In this document: one piece after another, positions 33,620 to 42,646 of the stretch
How the letters are laid out: each line of letters begins with the position of its first letter
Numbering within the stretch: the first letter of the stretch is position 1
Origin: VXOI01 sp965261945
GTDB lineage: Bacteria > Chloroflexota > Dehalococcoidia > Lucifugimonadales > UBA3495
Direction of reading: 5' to 3'
Length of the DNA stretch: 64,000 bases
Assembly: GCA_965261945.1 (NCBI GenBank)
Contig: CBDHEF010000001.1
Coordinates: 1 to 64,000 of the forward strand
The notes under the pieces: model-generated
Databases searched by the model: none
Told to the model about the DNA's origin: nothing
What the model saw: the letters and a program-made list of their open reading frames with translations, nothing else
Position numbers and translations under genes: made by a program

Positions 33620-35251
33620 ATGGCTTCTTTGCAGCAAGCACCTACCACCGGGGCATCCCGGAACGGGGATGTCGAGGAATATGACGCTCTGATTATCGGG
33701 GCGGGTGTTACCGGACTCTATTCGATGTACCGTTTCCGCAACCTGGGGTTCTCGGTTCGGGCCTTTGAGGACGCCTCCGGCGTTGGCGGCACCTGGTACT
33801 GGAACCGCTACCCCGGCGCCCGCTTCGACTCCGAGAGCTACACCTACGGCTACTCTTTCTCCGAGGAACTGCTCCAGGAGTGGGACTGGAAGGAACTGTA
33901 TTCCGGCCAGCCGGAGAACGAGCGCTACCTGAACCATGTGGCCGACAAGTTCGATCTGCGCCGCGATATCCGCTTCAACTCACGAGTGGTCTCGTGCGTC
34001 TACGACGAGGAAGCCAACCGCTGGGAACTGGAGTTGCAGGACGGCCACCGGGCGCGGGGCCAGTTCCTGATTACCGCCGTCGGCCTGCTGTCGGCCCACT
34101 ACGTGCCGGACTTCGAGGGTATCCACGACTTCAAGGGTCCCTGGTGCCACACCGGCCGCTGGCCCAAGGAGGGCATGGACCTGGCAGGCAAGCGGGTGGG
34201 TGTCGTTGGCACCGGGGCCACCGCCGTCCAGCTCATCACTGAGATCGCCAGGGAAGTGGGCCACCTGACCGTCTTCCAGCGCACCGCCAACTACTGCGCC
34301 CCGCTGCGCAACCGCGAGATTGACGACGACGAGCAGCAGATGATCAAGGCCAACTTCGCGGAGATTTTCAGGAAGTGCATGGAAACCCCCGGCTCGTTCA
34401 TGCACGAATTCGATACCCGCTCGGCCCTGGAGGTCTCTCCCGAGGAGCGGATGGCGCAGTACGAGGCGCTGTGGCAGGAACCCGGCTTCAAGAAGTGGCT
34501 GAGCAATTTCTACGACGTGATGATGCCCGGCGAGGCCAACGAGGACTATGCCGAATTCTTCCGTAACAAAATCCGCGAGCGGGTCCACGACCCGGTGGTG
34601 GCGGAGATGCTGGTGCCCAAGGACCATATGTTCGGCGCCAAGCGCCTCCCTTGCGAGAGCGGGTACTACGAGGTCTACAACCGGGACAACGTGCTTCTGG
34701 TTGACGTGAAGAAGGCTCCGATCCAGCGCATTACGCCCGGCGGCATCCAGACCGCCGACGCTCACTACGACCTGGACGTCATCATCTACGCCACGGGCTA
34801 CGACGCCGTAACCGGCTCCCTGAACCGGATGCGCATCCAGGGACAGAACGGCCTGACGTTGCAGGAGAAGTTCTCCCAGGGCCCGCGCACCTTCATGGGC
34901 ATTCAGAGCGTGGGCTTCCCCAATCTCTTCACCATCAACGCCGCGTCGGTCGGCAACTTCGTGCGGGCCGCCGAGCCACTGGTGGAGTGGGTGAGCGAGT
35001 GCGTGGCCTACGTCCGAGACAACGGCTACCACTGCATCCAGCCAACCCAGGACGCCGAGGAAGACTGGACGCAGCACGTTATCGAGGGCGGCGAGAAGAT
35101 CCTGCGCACCCAGGCCGACTCCTGGTTCGTGGGAGCAAACATCCCCGGAAAGGCGCGCTTCCTGCTGACCGCCCCGGACAGCGCCCCTGCAATGCGGGCC
35201 AAGCGCGCCGAGGTGGTCGCCAACGGCTACGAGGGCTTCAATTTGGAGTAA
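33620..35251 (+). CDS. Baeyer-Villiger-type flavin monooxygenase
   Basis: A 543-residue FAD/NADPH enzyme with an AGGAGG site before the ATG. The FAD-binding Rossmann motif GAGVTGLY is at residue 27, the Baeyer-Villiger fingerprint FKGPWCHTGRWP near residue 171, and the NADPH-binding GVVGTGATAVQ near 195. WYWNRYPGARFDSE is typical of cyclohexanone-monooxygenase-like enzymes. It inserts oxygen next to a ketone, giving an ester or lactone. An SMP-30-type lactonase (37899) and several esterases in the window could hydrolyse such products; this link is inference. It is followed by a strong terminator. Confidence 0.92.
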   Translation: MASLQQAPTTGASRNGDVEEYDALIIGAGVTGLYSMYRFRNLGFSVRAFEDASGVGGTWYWNRYPGARFDSESYTYGYSFSEELLQEWDWKELYSGQPENERYLNHVADKFDLRRDIRFNSRVVSCVYDEEANRWELELQDGHRARGQFLITAVGLLSAHYVPDFEGIHDFKGPWCHTGRWPKEGMDLAGKRVGVVGTGATAVQLITEIAREVGHLTVFQRTANYCAPLRNREIDDDEQQMIKANFAEIFRKCMETPGSFMHEFDTRSALEVSPEERMAQYEALWQEPGFKKWLSNFYDVMMPGEANEDYAEFFRNKIRERVHDPVVAEMLVPKDHMFGAKRLPCESGYYEVYNRDNVLLVDVKKAPIQRITPGGIQTADAHYDLDVIIYATGYDAVTGSLNRMRIQGQNGLTLQEKFSQGPRTFMGIQSVGFPNLFTINAASVGNFVRAAEPLVEWVSECVAYVRDNGYHCIQPTQDAEEDWTQHVIEGGEKILRTQADSWFVGANIPGKARFLLTAPDSAPAMRAKRAEVVANGYEGFNLE

Positions 35252-35297
35252 GGCTGGAGTAACGCCCGGCATCGGCAGCGGAACACAAGCGGGAAAT

Positions 35298-35331
35298 GAA
35301 GAAGGGGCGGGTTGAAACCCGCCCCTTCTTC
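35298..35331 (+). terminator. Long hairpin after the monooxygenase gene
   Basis: GAAGAAGGGGCGGGTT pairs perfectly with AACCCGCCCCTTCTTC around a 2-base loop. A related GGGGCGGGTTTGAAACCCGC hairpin lies at 35488, so this may be a member of a dispersed repeat that serves as a terminator. Confidence 0.7.
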
Positions 35332-35978
35332 GTAGCTCAGCCCCCGTTTCGTTGTGAGCGCCCGTTCAGTTCGATGCCCCTTTCCTTGGCGGTACGCTCG
35401 ACTAAAGCAAATCCAAGGTGAAATGCGCATTTATGCCAGGTAGCGTTTCATTGCAGGTGGACTCGCCGGCGCACCGGCGGTCCACTGGTAGGGGCGGGTT
35501 TGAAACCCGCCCCTACGGTCGAGGCGAGAACCCTGACTGCGAATGGCTGTCCGCAAAATGTACATCCCACACTGGCTTTGGTTTAGCTCTTCGATCTCCT
35601 GGTTGCCCTGCTCCCGTTCTGCGGCTATCAACGCGGTTAGCAACTCCGCTTGCGCCTCGTTGCGCATTTGCTCCCGTCTCGTTCCGCCGCTGCTCCAACG
35701 CCCAAAACACTGCATCAACTCCTTTCCAGACGAACATGGCGACATTAGGATAGGGGGCCGCTATCGTGTGCCGGTGCGGCCATCGCCGCTCTCTGCCTTC
35801 CCGCCACTCTCCCATTGCTGTTGCCTTATCACATCCGGCATAGCCGTTATGCCCTGCCCTGCCGTTGGATGACCACGTTGGAGAAGAATGCAGAACGCCA
35901 ACGGGCCGGCGGGTTGACTGGGAGCTGTATATTGTCCGGCATAGGTTTTAGTTCACAGGGAGCAGTTACCACAAGCAA
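35332..35978. other. 650-bp gap with a repeat and a possible coiled-coil remnant
   Basis: No convincing gene. A GGGGCGGGTTTGAAACCCGC hairpin lies at 35488-35516. On the minus strand, 35580-35700 encodes RREQMRNEAQAELLTALIAA, a coiled-coil-like peptide within a 104-codon frame that otherwise runs through the repeat, so it may be a decayed gene. The right end holds the promoter region of the MFS gene. Confidence 0.4.
35488..35516. repeat. Palindromic repeat GTAGGGGCGGG...CCCGCCCCTAC
   Basis: A 29-bp near-perfect palindrome whose core is shared with the hairpin at 35298. Confidence 0.7.
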
Positions 35979-37307
35979 ATGCTGACCAGCCTGTTTTCCA
36001 CCATTAGCCTGGGGCCGCGGCTGGCTTCCCGGACGCCCTTTTTCTACGGCTGGGTCATTCTGTTCACGGCGGGCAGCACACAGGTGGTGCGCAACGCCGC
36101 CGCCAGCCTGACCATTGCCGTCTTCATTTTCCCGCTGTCCGAAGAATTTGGCTGGAGCCGCGCTCTGATAGCAGGCGCGGCCAGCTTCGGTGGGCTGGCC
36201 GCATCCGGCGTGTCCCCGGCGGTGGGATGGCTGGTTGACCGCTACGGCGCACGGGTGGTGCTCGGCGTCAGCGTGTTTATCCTTGGGCTTTCTACCATAT
36301 CGCTGGCCTGGGCCACCGTTCCCGTCGCCTTTTACCTGGCCTATGGGGTGGGGCGGGTCATATTCTCCAGCCCGGTGCAGATTGGCTCCTCAGTGGTGGT
36401 GTCGCGGTGGTTCGTGCGGATGCGGGGCAGGACCAACGGCATCCTGTTTGGTTCACATTCCATAGGGCTGGTGGCCTTTCCCCTCATAGCCTCGGTCATA
36501 ATCGGGGCGATCGGATGGCGAGAGGCATGGATCGTCCTGGGCCTGCTGGTCTGGGGCATCGCCTTGCTCCCCACCACACTCCTGCTGGTGCAGCAGCCGG
36601 AGGACGTAGGGCTGAGGCCCGACGGCGACCCTCCCCTCCCGGTGGCAGAAGAAAATGAAGCGAACGGCGCAGGAGCAGGAACTTCGCCTGCCCCGGCAGC
36701 CGAAGAGCCGGTGTGGACGCTGAAGGAAGCGATGCGGACGCCTGCGCTGTGGATGTTCGCCACCGCAACGGGCATGGTGTTCCTGGTGCAGGCGGGGGTG
36801 AACACGCACTTGGCGGCCTATCTGCGCGACCAGGGGCTGAACGCCGCCTTTGCCGGCGTGGGCATCAGCCTCAACGCCGCGTTCCTGGGGCTGGGCAGCA
36901 TCTTCTGGGGCTGGATTACGGAGCGCTTCCCGGCGCGCTACGTGCTGGCGGCAGTGGCGATTTCCGTGGGGGGAGCGTCGGCTCTCTTTATCATCGCCGA
37001 CTCCACACCGGAAATACTGGTGTACTCGGTGCTGTTCGGGTTTGGAGTGGGTGGGTTGCTGTCGGTGCCGCCGGTGGGGTACGCCGACTACTACGGGCGG
37101 CGCTCGCTGGGGGCCATCCGGGGCGTCACGGAGCCGCTGACCAGCTTTGGCCAGGCCATCGGCGCAGTGGCAGCGGGGGTGATATTCGACCTCACCGGGA
37201 GTTACCAGCTTGCCTTCACGGCCTTTGCCATTATGGGCGGGCTGGCGACCGTGCTGGCGCTGTTCGCCCGCCCGCCGCGGCGTCCCGTCCCGGCGACTGG
37301 CGGCTAA
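35979..37307 (+). CDS. MFS transporter (oxalate/formate or monocarboxylate-like)
   Basis: A 442-residue protein with 12 predicted transmembrane helices and a charged cytoplasmic loop in the middle (around residues 205-245). GWLVDRYGARVVLG is the MFS motif A between helices 2 and 3, and FGWSRALIAGAASFG and PVQIGSSVVVSRWF fit the OFA/monocarboxylate group. It probably imports or exports an organic anion driven by a proton or by exchange. No enzyme operon is attached; the gene stands between two gaps. Confidence 0.88.
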   Translation: MLTSLFSTISLGPRLASRTPFFYGWVILFTAGSTQVVRNAAASLTIAVFIFPLSEEFGWSRALIAGAASFGGLAASGVSPAVGWLVDRYGARVVLGVSVFILGLSTISLAWATVPVAFYLAYGVGRVIFSSPVQIGSSVVVSRWFVRMRGRTNGILFGSHSIGLVAFPLIASVIIGAIGWREAWIVLGLLVWGIALLPTTLLLVQQPEDVGLRPDGDPPLPVAEENEANGAGAGTSPAPAAEEPVWTLKEAMRTPALWMFATATGMVFLVQAGVNTHLAAYLRDQGLNAAFAGVGISLNAAFLGLGSIFWGWITERFPARYVLAAVAISVGGASALFIIADSTPEILVYSVLFGFGVGGLLSVPPVGYADYYGRRSLGAIRGVTEPLTSFGQAIGAVAAGVIFDLTGSYQLAFTAFAIMGGLATVLALFARPPRRPVPATGG

Positions 37308-37444
37308 CACCCCTATTCGTCCGGCTAGACAAACTTGGCCACGACACTTCCATGGCCAACGCTTTCTATCGAGTTATTGAGAGCCACCAGTCCGCTGTCA
37401 CTGTTGGCCCGCGGTTCCCGCGTACCATAACTATCTCCGGCGCC

Positions 37445-37795
37445 CTAGCGGTACAAGGGCTTGAAGAAGCTGTGGAGGAAGTTGCGGCCGTGGGCCCAGG
37501 AGTGGCAGCGGCGCAGGACAGGAGTGGGGATGGCCTCGCCCCGTTTGTGGGTGATGCGAAAGGCCTCGTAGTTGCGCAGTTCCGGCGGAACGTCGGTGGT
37601 GAAGAGTACCTCGCACTCATTTGCTTCGAGGAACAGCTTTAGCGAGTCAAACCCCTTGGCGCGGCGGTTCGGCGTCTGGTAGACAAACAGCTCGGTTGCC
37701 CCGATCAGCTCGTCCAGGTGATCGTTGCCGTTGCCTCTGCCGCCGCCCTGGCGCATCTGGTCGCGTCCGAAACCGCCGAAATTACGCAGGCTCAT
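37445..37795 (-). CDS. Hypothetical protein
   Basis: A 116-residue protein from 37795 (MSLRNFGG); the frame opens ten codons earlier. A Gly/Arg-rich N-terminus is followed by a compact region (residues 28-110) with LIGATELFVYQTPN, LKLFLEANECEVLFTT and THKRGEAIP. I do not recognise the family. There is no signal peptide or membrane helix. No clear ribosome-binding site is seen. It is convergent with the MFS gene. The protein-like pattern of strands and helices makes a real gene likely but not certain. Confidence 0.45.
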   Translation of the reverse strand: MSLRNFGGFGRDQMRQGGGRGNGNDHLDELIGATELFVYQTPNRRAKGFDSLKLFLEANECEVLFTTDVPPELRNYEAFRITHKRGEAIPTPVLRRCHSWAHGRNFLHSFFKPLYR

Positions 37796-37840
37796 ATCGT
37801 TTGCTCGGCCCTCCGCGGATTCCACGCTTCTTCAGGTGTG

Positions 37841-37880
37841 CCCTCACCCCAACCCTCTCCCGGAGGGAGAGGGTTGGGGT
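37841..37880. repeat. Dispersed CCCTCACCCC...GGTTGGGGT palindrome
   Basis: CCCTCACCCCAACCCTCTCC followed by GGAGGGAGAGGGTTGGGGT, a long hairpin of the same family as 22303 and 25412. Located between two minus-strand genes. Confidence 0.8.
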
Positions 37881-37898
37881 ATCAATTCGGGCTGTCAA

Positions 37899-38801
37899 CT
37901 ATGGAAAGAGCGCCCAGCCTTCCATGTCGGTTTGTGCCTTGAAGACATGGCCTTCGGCCGAGGTCACGTAGAGCGCCGAGCGGTCGGGGCCGCCGAAGGC
38001 GCAGTTGGTGGGACGGATGCAGGGCACCGGGTGAGTTTCGATGACCCGGCCCTTGGGGTCGAACACGTAGATCATCGGGCCGGGGCCGGAAGACGGCCAG
38101 CCGGCGGTGGCGACGATGTTGCCCTCACGGTCGAGGCACATGCCGTCGATGCCGCGCTGCGCGTTCCTGCCGTCGGCGCCGAAGGCGTGAAGCATGGCAT
38201 AGGGGCCGAGGGAGCCGTCGTCGTTGATGGGATAGGCCCGCAGCTCCCGGTCGATGGACGGGTCGTCGCTGTTGCTCTCGGCCACGTAGAGCGTCCCGCC
38301 GTCGATGGACACCAGGATGCCGTTGGGCATGGTGCTGTCATTCTCGACGCGGCTGACGGTGTAGGAGCCGCCGGACTGGGGGTCGGCCCGCAGGACGCAG
38401 CGCCAGCCGGGGACCTCGACCTCGGTGGCGTCTATGTTGCCGGCGTTCCAGGGGTTGGTGAACCAGATGCGCCCCTGGGCATCGACTGCCAGATCGTTGG
38501 GCGTGTTGAGGGGCTGCCCGTCCACCCGGTCAGCGACGACGGCGGCGCTGCCGTCGGGGTCGAAGCGCACGATGGCCCTCCCGCCGGAGCAGCAGCCGAA
38601 GAGGCGGCCGGCGGTGTCGTGGGCCAGACCGTTGGTGCGGTTGGCGCCCTCGCGCCAGACTGTAATCGCATCGGTCTTCGGGTCTATCCGCATTATGCGG
38701 CTGGCCGGGATGTGGGTGAACAGCAACTGCTCGCCGTCCCAGATTGGCCCTTCGGCGACCCCGCCCAAGGGCTTGGTCAAAAGCTCAAATTTCCAACTCA
38801 T
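37899..38801 (-). CDS. SMP-30/gluconolactonase-family hydrolase
   Basis: A 300-residue six-bladed propeller enzyme. The metal-binding residues expected in this family are visible: Glu in VAEGPIW near residue 17, Asn in LNTPNDLAVD near 100, Asn in STMPNGILV near 160, and Asp in GIDGMCLD near 220. Such enzymes open lactone rings of sugars or other compounds using Ca2+ or Zn2+. No signal peptide. It could hydrolyse lactones made by the Baeyer-Villiger enzyme 3 kb away, but the two are not in one operon. Confidence 0.88.
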   Translation of the reverse strand: MSWKFELLTKPLGGVAEGPIWDGEQLLFTHIPASRIMRIDPKTDAITVWREGANRTNGLAHDTAGRLFGCCSGGRAIVRFDPDGSAAVVADRVDGQPLNTPNDLAVDAQGRIWFTNPWNAGNIDATEVEVPGWRCVLRADPQSGGSYTVSRVENDSTMPNGILVSIDGGTLYVAESNSDDPSIDRELRAYPINDDGSLGPYAMLHAFGADGRNAQRGIDGMCLDREGNIVATAGWPSSGPGPMIYVFDPKGRVIETHPVPCIRPTNCAFGGPDRSALYVTSAEGHVFKAQTDMEGWALFP

Positions 38802-38988
38802 ACAGGAACCTCAAAGGTGCAAGAAATGGGAACACGGGCTTCCGGAAAACGAGGCGATTGTAGCATAAAGTCAGGCGTGGACGGCACAAATGAGGAAATC
38901 GTTACTACGCTGTTCGATACCATGCCGTGAGGTTTTGCTATATCCTGATTATCAGGGCTATCTCCAAATCCGCAAGGAATGATTTCCC

Positions 38989-39570
38989 ATGCCCCGTTTA
39001 GCTCGTGAAATACTGGAGGCCGTGCTGCTGGCGCTGGTGGTGCTGATTTTGTTGCAGGCCACAGTGCGCAACTTCAGGGTGGAAGGGTCGAGTATGTCGC
39101 CCACCCTGGAGAGCGGCCACTTCTTGGTCGTCGACCAGGCCTCGTTCCTGAAGTTCGACCGGGAGCGCCTCTCGCGGGCCGTTCCCTTCTGGAAGGTTGA
39201 CGTCTCCCTTCCGGAGTTCGTTTTTGCCCCCCCGGAACGGGGCGAGATTATCGTGTTTCGGGCCCCCGTAGACACCACCAAGGACTTCGTCAAGAGGGTG
39301 ATCGGGCTGCCGGGCGAGACAGTAGAGGTGCGGTCCGGTACGGTGTATGTCAACGGGGAGGCCATCGGTGAGCTGTATCTCCGGCGCCGGGACGATTCCA
39401 GCGTCCCGCCCCTTACCTTGGGGAAGCAAGAATACTACGTTATCGGCGACAACCGGCGCAACAGCAACGACTCCCGCGCTTGGGGAGCGGTGCCGGAAGA
39501 GAACATCGTGGGCCGGGTCTGGCTGGTCTACTGGCCGTGGGACGACATTCACTTCCCGAACTCGCCATAG
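38989..39570 (+). CDS. lepB: Signal peptidase I
   Basis: A 193-residue membrane serine protease. One N-terminal transmembrane helix (residues 8-25) is followed by GSSMSPTL with the nucleophile Ser35, the general-base lysine near residue 102 in FVKRVIGLPGE, and the conserved GDNRRNSNDSRAWG. It removes Sec and Tat signal peptides from exported proteins outside the membrane, and would serve several secreted proteins in this window that are not lipoproteins. AAGGA precedes the ATG. It is monocistronic, followed by a repeat-filled gap. Confidence 0.95.
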   Translation: MPRLAREILEAVLLALVVLILLQATVRNFRVEGSSMSPTLESGHFLVVDQASFLKFDRERLSRAVPFWKVDVSLPEFVFAPPERGEIIVFRAPVDTTKDFVKRVIGLPGETVEVRSGTVYVNGEAIGELYLRRRDDSSVPPLTLGKQEYYVIGDNRRNSNDSRAWGAVPEENIVGRVWLVYWPWDDIHFPNSP

Positions 39571-39634
39571 ACGAAATTCCCCCTAGATCTCCCGAGGATG
39601 CAATGAAGCGCCCTTCCGTCGTCAGGGTTGCTTG

Positions 39635-39726
39635 ATTGTTCCCTCTCCCTCCGGGGGATTGTTCCCTCTCCCTCCGGGGGATTGTTCCCTCTCCCTCCGG
39701 GGGATTGTTCCCTCTCCCTCCGGGGG
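39635..39726. repeat. 23-bp tandem repeat, four exact copies
   Basis: Four contiguous copies starting ATTGTTCCCTCTCCCTCCGG and ending in GGG, related to the CCCTCTCCC dispersed family. Not a CRISPR: there are no spacers. It seems to be a slippage product of the dispersed repeat. Confidence 0.95.
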
Positions 39727-39925
39727 AAGGTTGGGGTCGGGCGCCCTCGTAGTGAGCGGACATTGGGCCATTGAGGAGTTCACCCGCAATCCGGCCCTCC
39801 CTGTCCGGGGAAATGGAAAATCAAAAGACGCGGCGTCCGTCGTCAGGACAATCGCAAAGTCAATTGGAATTCGGTGGGCGGCGGGCCGTTGAGCCACTGC
39901 ACAGCCCGCCCACATCCGACAGCGG

Positions 39926-39985
39926 AAACCCGTTCATCCTGAGCTTGTCGTAGTCCTGAGCTTGTCGTAGGATGAACGGGTTTTT
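39926..39985. repeat. Hairpin with ACCCGTTCATCC ends and a duplicated centre
   Basis: AACCCGTTCATCC (39927-39939) pairs with GGATGAACGGGTT (39970-39982). Between them TCCTGAGCTTGTCGTAG occurs twice in a row. A TTTTT run follows, so it could also act as a terminator. The GTTCATCCTGAGCTTGTCG motif is a common dispersed intergenic repeat. Confidence 0.8.
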
Positions 39986-40043
39986 GGCTTGACGCTTCGG
40001 GGGGCAGACTTCCCCAATAAGCGGATTCGGGGTAAACGGTCGG

Positions 40044-40118
40044 GCGGTTGCTACCGGGTTGCTGCGGCGGTTGCTACCGGGTTGCTGCGGCGGTTGCTAC
40101 CGGGTTGCTGCGGCGGTT
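40044..40118. repeat. 23-bp tandem repeat, three copies
   Basis: Three exact copies starting GCGGTTGCTACCGGGTTGCT, plus a partial fourth, directly after the stop of the Rieske gene. Unrelated in sequence to the other 23-bp repeat at 39635. Confidence 0.9.
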
Positions 40119-40129
40119 GACAGCCTTGA

Positions 40130-40456
40130 CTATTCTACGGGAGGGGCCACAAAAATGTCGTCGCCCTCGACCTGCACCTGGTAGACCTTGATGGGAGAGT
40201 CGGCAGGTGGGGTGAGAGGCTCTCCGGTGGTCACGTTGAATACTGCACCGTGCAGGGGGCATTCCACTTCGGCGCCGTTCAGGTCGCCCTCGGACAGGGA
40301 GGCGTAGGCGTGGGAGCAGATGTCGTCGCAGGCGTGGATTACGCCGCCGACGTTGGCGATCAGCACGGCGTCGCCGCTGGGAAAGTCCACGGTAATCATA
40401 TCGCCGGGGCTGATTTCGCTGATTTGGGCCACTTTGACGAAGCCGGCATCGGCCAT
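40130..40456 (-). CDS. Rieske-type [2Fe-2S] ferredoxin
   Basis: A 108-residue soluble Rieske protein. The cluster ligands are Cys47-x-His49 (ICSHAY) and Cys66-x-x-His69 (CPLHG). The size and VEVECPLHG-like pattern fit the ferredoxin components of Rieske dioxygenases or the small NirD-like proteins. It passes single electrons, most likely to an oxygenase. No oxygenase large subunit or reductase is adjacent; the monooxygenases elsewhere in the window are flavin enzymes that do not need it. Partner unknown. Confidence 0.92.
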   Translation of the reverse strand: MADAGFVKVAQISEISPGDMITVDFPSGDAVLIANVGGVIHACDDICSHAYASLSEGDLNGAEVECPLHGAVFNVTTGEPLTPPADSPIKVYQVQVEGDDIFVAPPVE

Positions 40457-40629
40457 AGGTCTCGCATCTCCTGGAAAAAATTCTTGCGCTGGCTATTATA
40501 GGACACAGCCTGCGGGGTTTGCCAGAGCAGGCGACAAGTCTTCGCGCTGCCCGGAATGACCAGGCCACCGACGCCCGAACTTGCGGCTGTCCAAGCCCGA
40601 ACCTATAATGGATGGTATCGTCCCCGCGC

Positions 40630-40716
40630 GGAGAGGTGCCGGAGTGGACGAACGGGCGCGACTGGAAATCGCGTAGGGGCGCAAGTTTCTCGCGGGTTCG
40701 AATCCCGCCCTCTCCG
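40630..40716 (+). tRNA. tRNA-Ser (GGA)
   Basis: An 87-nt type II tRNA. The acceptor stem GGAGAGG/CCTCTCC closes, the anticodon loop reads CTGGAAA with anticodon GGA, there is a long variable arm, and GGTTCGAATCC forms the T arm. The 3' CCA is not encoded. A decayed integrase gene starts 156 bp downstream, so this tRNA has been an integration site. Confidence 0.95.
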
Positions 40717-40871
40717 CCGCTTTAACTTCCCATACAGTCCAATACAGTCTCATTTTCCCCAATGTTGTATTTGCTTCACTGATATTAGCTCCTTGAACCT
40801 TTCCATTGGGCATCGTAAAATGCCAACAAGTCCCACACACCGTGTGGGAAAATATGTGGGAAGGTGCGGAA

Positions 40872-41157
40872 ATGGGCAAGCTCACCGCACTCCCGGCAAA
40901 GGCCCCCGCTGGCACGGCGACGGCCTCTACCTCCACATCGCCCCCACAGGCACCAAATCCTGGGTCCATCGTGATCAACGAAAAGCGCCGGGACATCGGC
41001 CTGGGATCCTACCCCCACCGTGAGCCTGGCGCAACCCCGTTCTCTGGCAGCCGCCAACCGCTCCGCAGTCTCCGAAGGACGGGATCCCCTTGCCGGGAAG
41101 CGTATTGCCAAGCAGTCCGCTCACAATCCTGCCCCTTCCATCCCCACATTGATCTGA
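40872..41157 (+). pseudogene. Tyrosine integrase (P4/DUF4102 type), N-terminal remnant
   Basis: The N-terminal arm-binding domain of a P4-type integrase is spread over three frames: MGKLTALPAKAP, then RWHGDGLYLHIAPTGTKSWV, then NEKRRDIGLGSYP, then TVSLAQPRSLAAANRSAVSE followed by GRDPLAGKRIAK and a stop. Together these reproduce the order MGKLT, GDGLYL..SPTG..SW, RRDIGLGSYP, SLAEAR...A..GRDP of the family. At least three frameshifts are needed, and the core-binding and catalytic domains are missing. It lies directly after tRNA-Ser, the usual attachment site of such integrases. Confidence 0.8.
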
Positions 41158-41266
41158 AAGGAAATAAGTTTGAAAACTATGTGCTGTTTCATCAAGAGGA
41201 AGGGGTTCTCAAGACCCCTTTCCTGCGTACGGTAGTTGTTATATTAATATACTGCGGAGAGGTATC

Positions 41267-41560
41267 TTGAAAGTCCTCCAGGTGATTCACGGCTACCCCA
41301 TGCGCTACAACGCCGGTTCTGAGATATATACCCAGGGCCTGGCGCAGGCGCTCGCGGAGCGGCGCGAGGTCCACGTCTTCACCAGGCAGGAGAACGCCTT
41401 TCTCCCCGAGTACGCCGTGCAGAGGGACACGGACCCGTCCGAACCGGGAATTACCCTTCACGTCATCAACATGGCGAGGGCCAGGGACGGCTACCGGCGC
41501 CGGGCCGTTGACGAGGCATTCGCCGGCGTCCTCGATGATGTTAAGCCGCCAGAATCCTGA
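41267..41560 (+). pseudogene. Glycosyltransferase (GT4-like), N-terminal remnant
   Basis: A 97-residue frame with a family-typical start KVLQVIHGYPMRYNAGSEIY, followed by REVHVFTRQENAFLPEYAVQ, as in GT4-type glycosyltransferases of 350-450 residues. The frame ends abruptly after VLDDVKPPES, where relatives continue with the rest of the first Rossmann domain. Only about a quarter is present and no continuation is visible downstream. It probably marks the edge of a deleted island. Confidence 0.7.
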
Positions 41561-41625
41561 CACTGACGCTGGATCGATTCACTGAAGTCAGGTCAGCGGC
41601 ATTAGGGCGTACGCTACGGGGTTTC

Positions 41626-42342
41626 TTAGCCGGTCAGATTGGCAGAGACTCCGAAGTGGTCTGACAGCTTCTTCCCTTCGCGGACGTTGCTGATGGCTTC
41701 TATCGATCCAACGGCCAAGTCGCGACTCAGGACAATGTGGTCAATACTCTTCCTTCCCTCGAAAGCGATTTCCGAAGAGACGATGGTCATTCCCGGCGGG
41801 AAGGCATCCTTTAGCGTCAACTGCAAGTTGCGGGGGGCGCGGCTGCCTTGCCCGATTATCTGATTGAAATCCCCCATCATTATCAGACGCTCGGCGGGCG
41901 CGCGGCTCAAAATTTCAGCCAACCCGGCAAGGTATTGTTCATGGTCTTCCCACCGCTCCTTGCGCTCCAGCAGGCGATTGGGTTCTGTTCGAGACCCAAA
42001 CCATGGGATACAAATACCGGCAACTGTGATCTTGCCCAGCGGCGTCTGTGTAACGCCAGACACGAACCGTCCAGGAGGCAACGAATCATTGCCCACATCG
42101 TCAACCTGCTGCCAGGTCTCCCTCGACCAGAGCACAACCTTTCGTCTTCCGGCCTTAAACGGGTACCCGTAGCCGGGCTGGGAGCAAATGGCGTGGCCGT
42201 CTTTTGAAAGCAGTTTGTTGTTTGCCTCAGTTACACAAACAACGTCTGGAGCCAAGTCGTTAAGGCGTCTATGAATCTCGGGGGTCCGGCGTGAGGTGGG
42301 TGTAGCCCACGCGACGTTCCAAGTAGCCACTCTGATAGGCAT
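41626..42342 (-). CDS. Endonuclease/exonuclease/phosphatase-family protein
   Basis: A 238-residue metal-dependent phosphoesterase. RVATWNVAW at the start, VVCVTEAN with the metal-binding Glu near residue 39, MMGDFNQ in the middle, SIDHIVLS and the terminal SDHFGVSA are the EEP-domain signature residues. It hydrolyses phosphodiesters in DNA, RNA or small molecules; without relatives the substrate cannot be chosen. No signal peptide. It lies between the remnant island and tRNA-Arg. Confidence 0.85.
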   Translation of the reverse strand: MPIRVATWNVAWATPTSRRTPEIHRRLNDLAPDVVCVTEANNKLLSKDGHAICSQPGYGYPFKAGRRKVVLWSRETWQQVDDVGNDSLPPGRFVSGVTQTPLGKITVAGICIPWFGSRTEPNRLLERKERWEDHEQYLAGLAEILSRAPAERLIMMGDFNQIIGQGSRAPRNLQLTLKDAFPPGMTIVSSEIAFEGRKSIDHIVLSRDLAVGSIEAISNVREGKKLSDHFGVSANLTG

Positions 42343-42573
42343 TCTTCTGAGCTCGCTTCGGGCCTTGTTGGTGCGGCTTCAATTGGTTGTTGGAGACTCG
42401 AAAGAGGGTCGAGCATAGGCTACCCCCCCAATGAGCCGGGCTAATGCGCCGACAAAAGGCAGTGTGCCGGGAGCCATATTCCCCAAAGAAAAAGCCGCCG
42501 TAGCGGGCGACTTTTCGGCGTCCGGACCAGCAATTGTGTGGCTGGAACCGGGCTATTTCGTAGCTGATTGTGG

Positions 42574-42646
42574 CGTCCCAGGCAGGATTCGAACCCGCGA
42601 CCCGCTGCTTAGAAGGCAGCCGCTCTATCCCCTGAGCTACTGGGAC
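42574..42646 (-). tRNA. tRNA-Arg (TCT)
   Basis: A 73-nt tRNA on the minus strand. Acceptor stem GTCCCAG/CTGGGAC, D arm AGCTCAGGGGATAGAGC, anticodon loop CTTCTAA with anticodon TCT, and GGTTCGAATCC in the T arm. CCA is not encoded. No integrase or attachment repeat is visible next to it. Confidence 0.96.
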
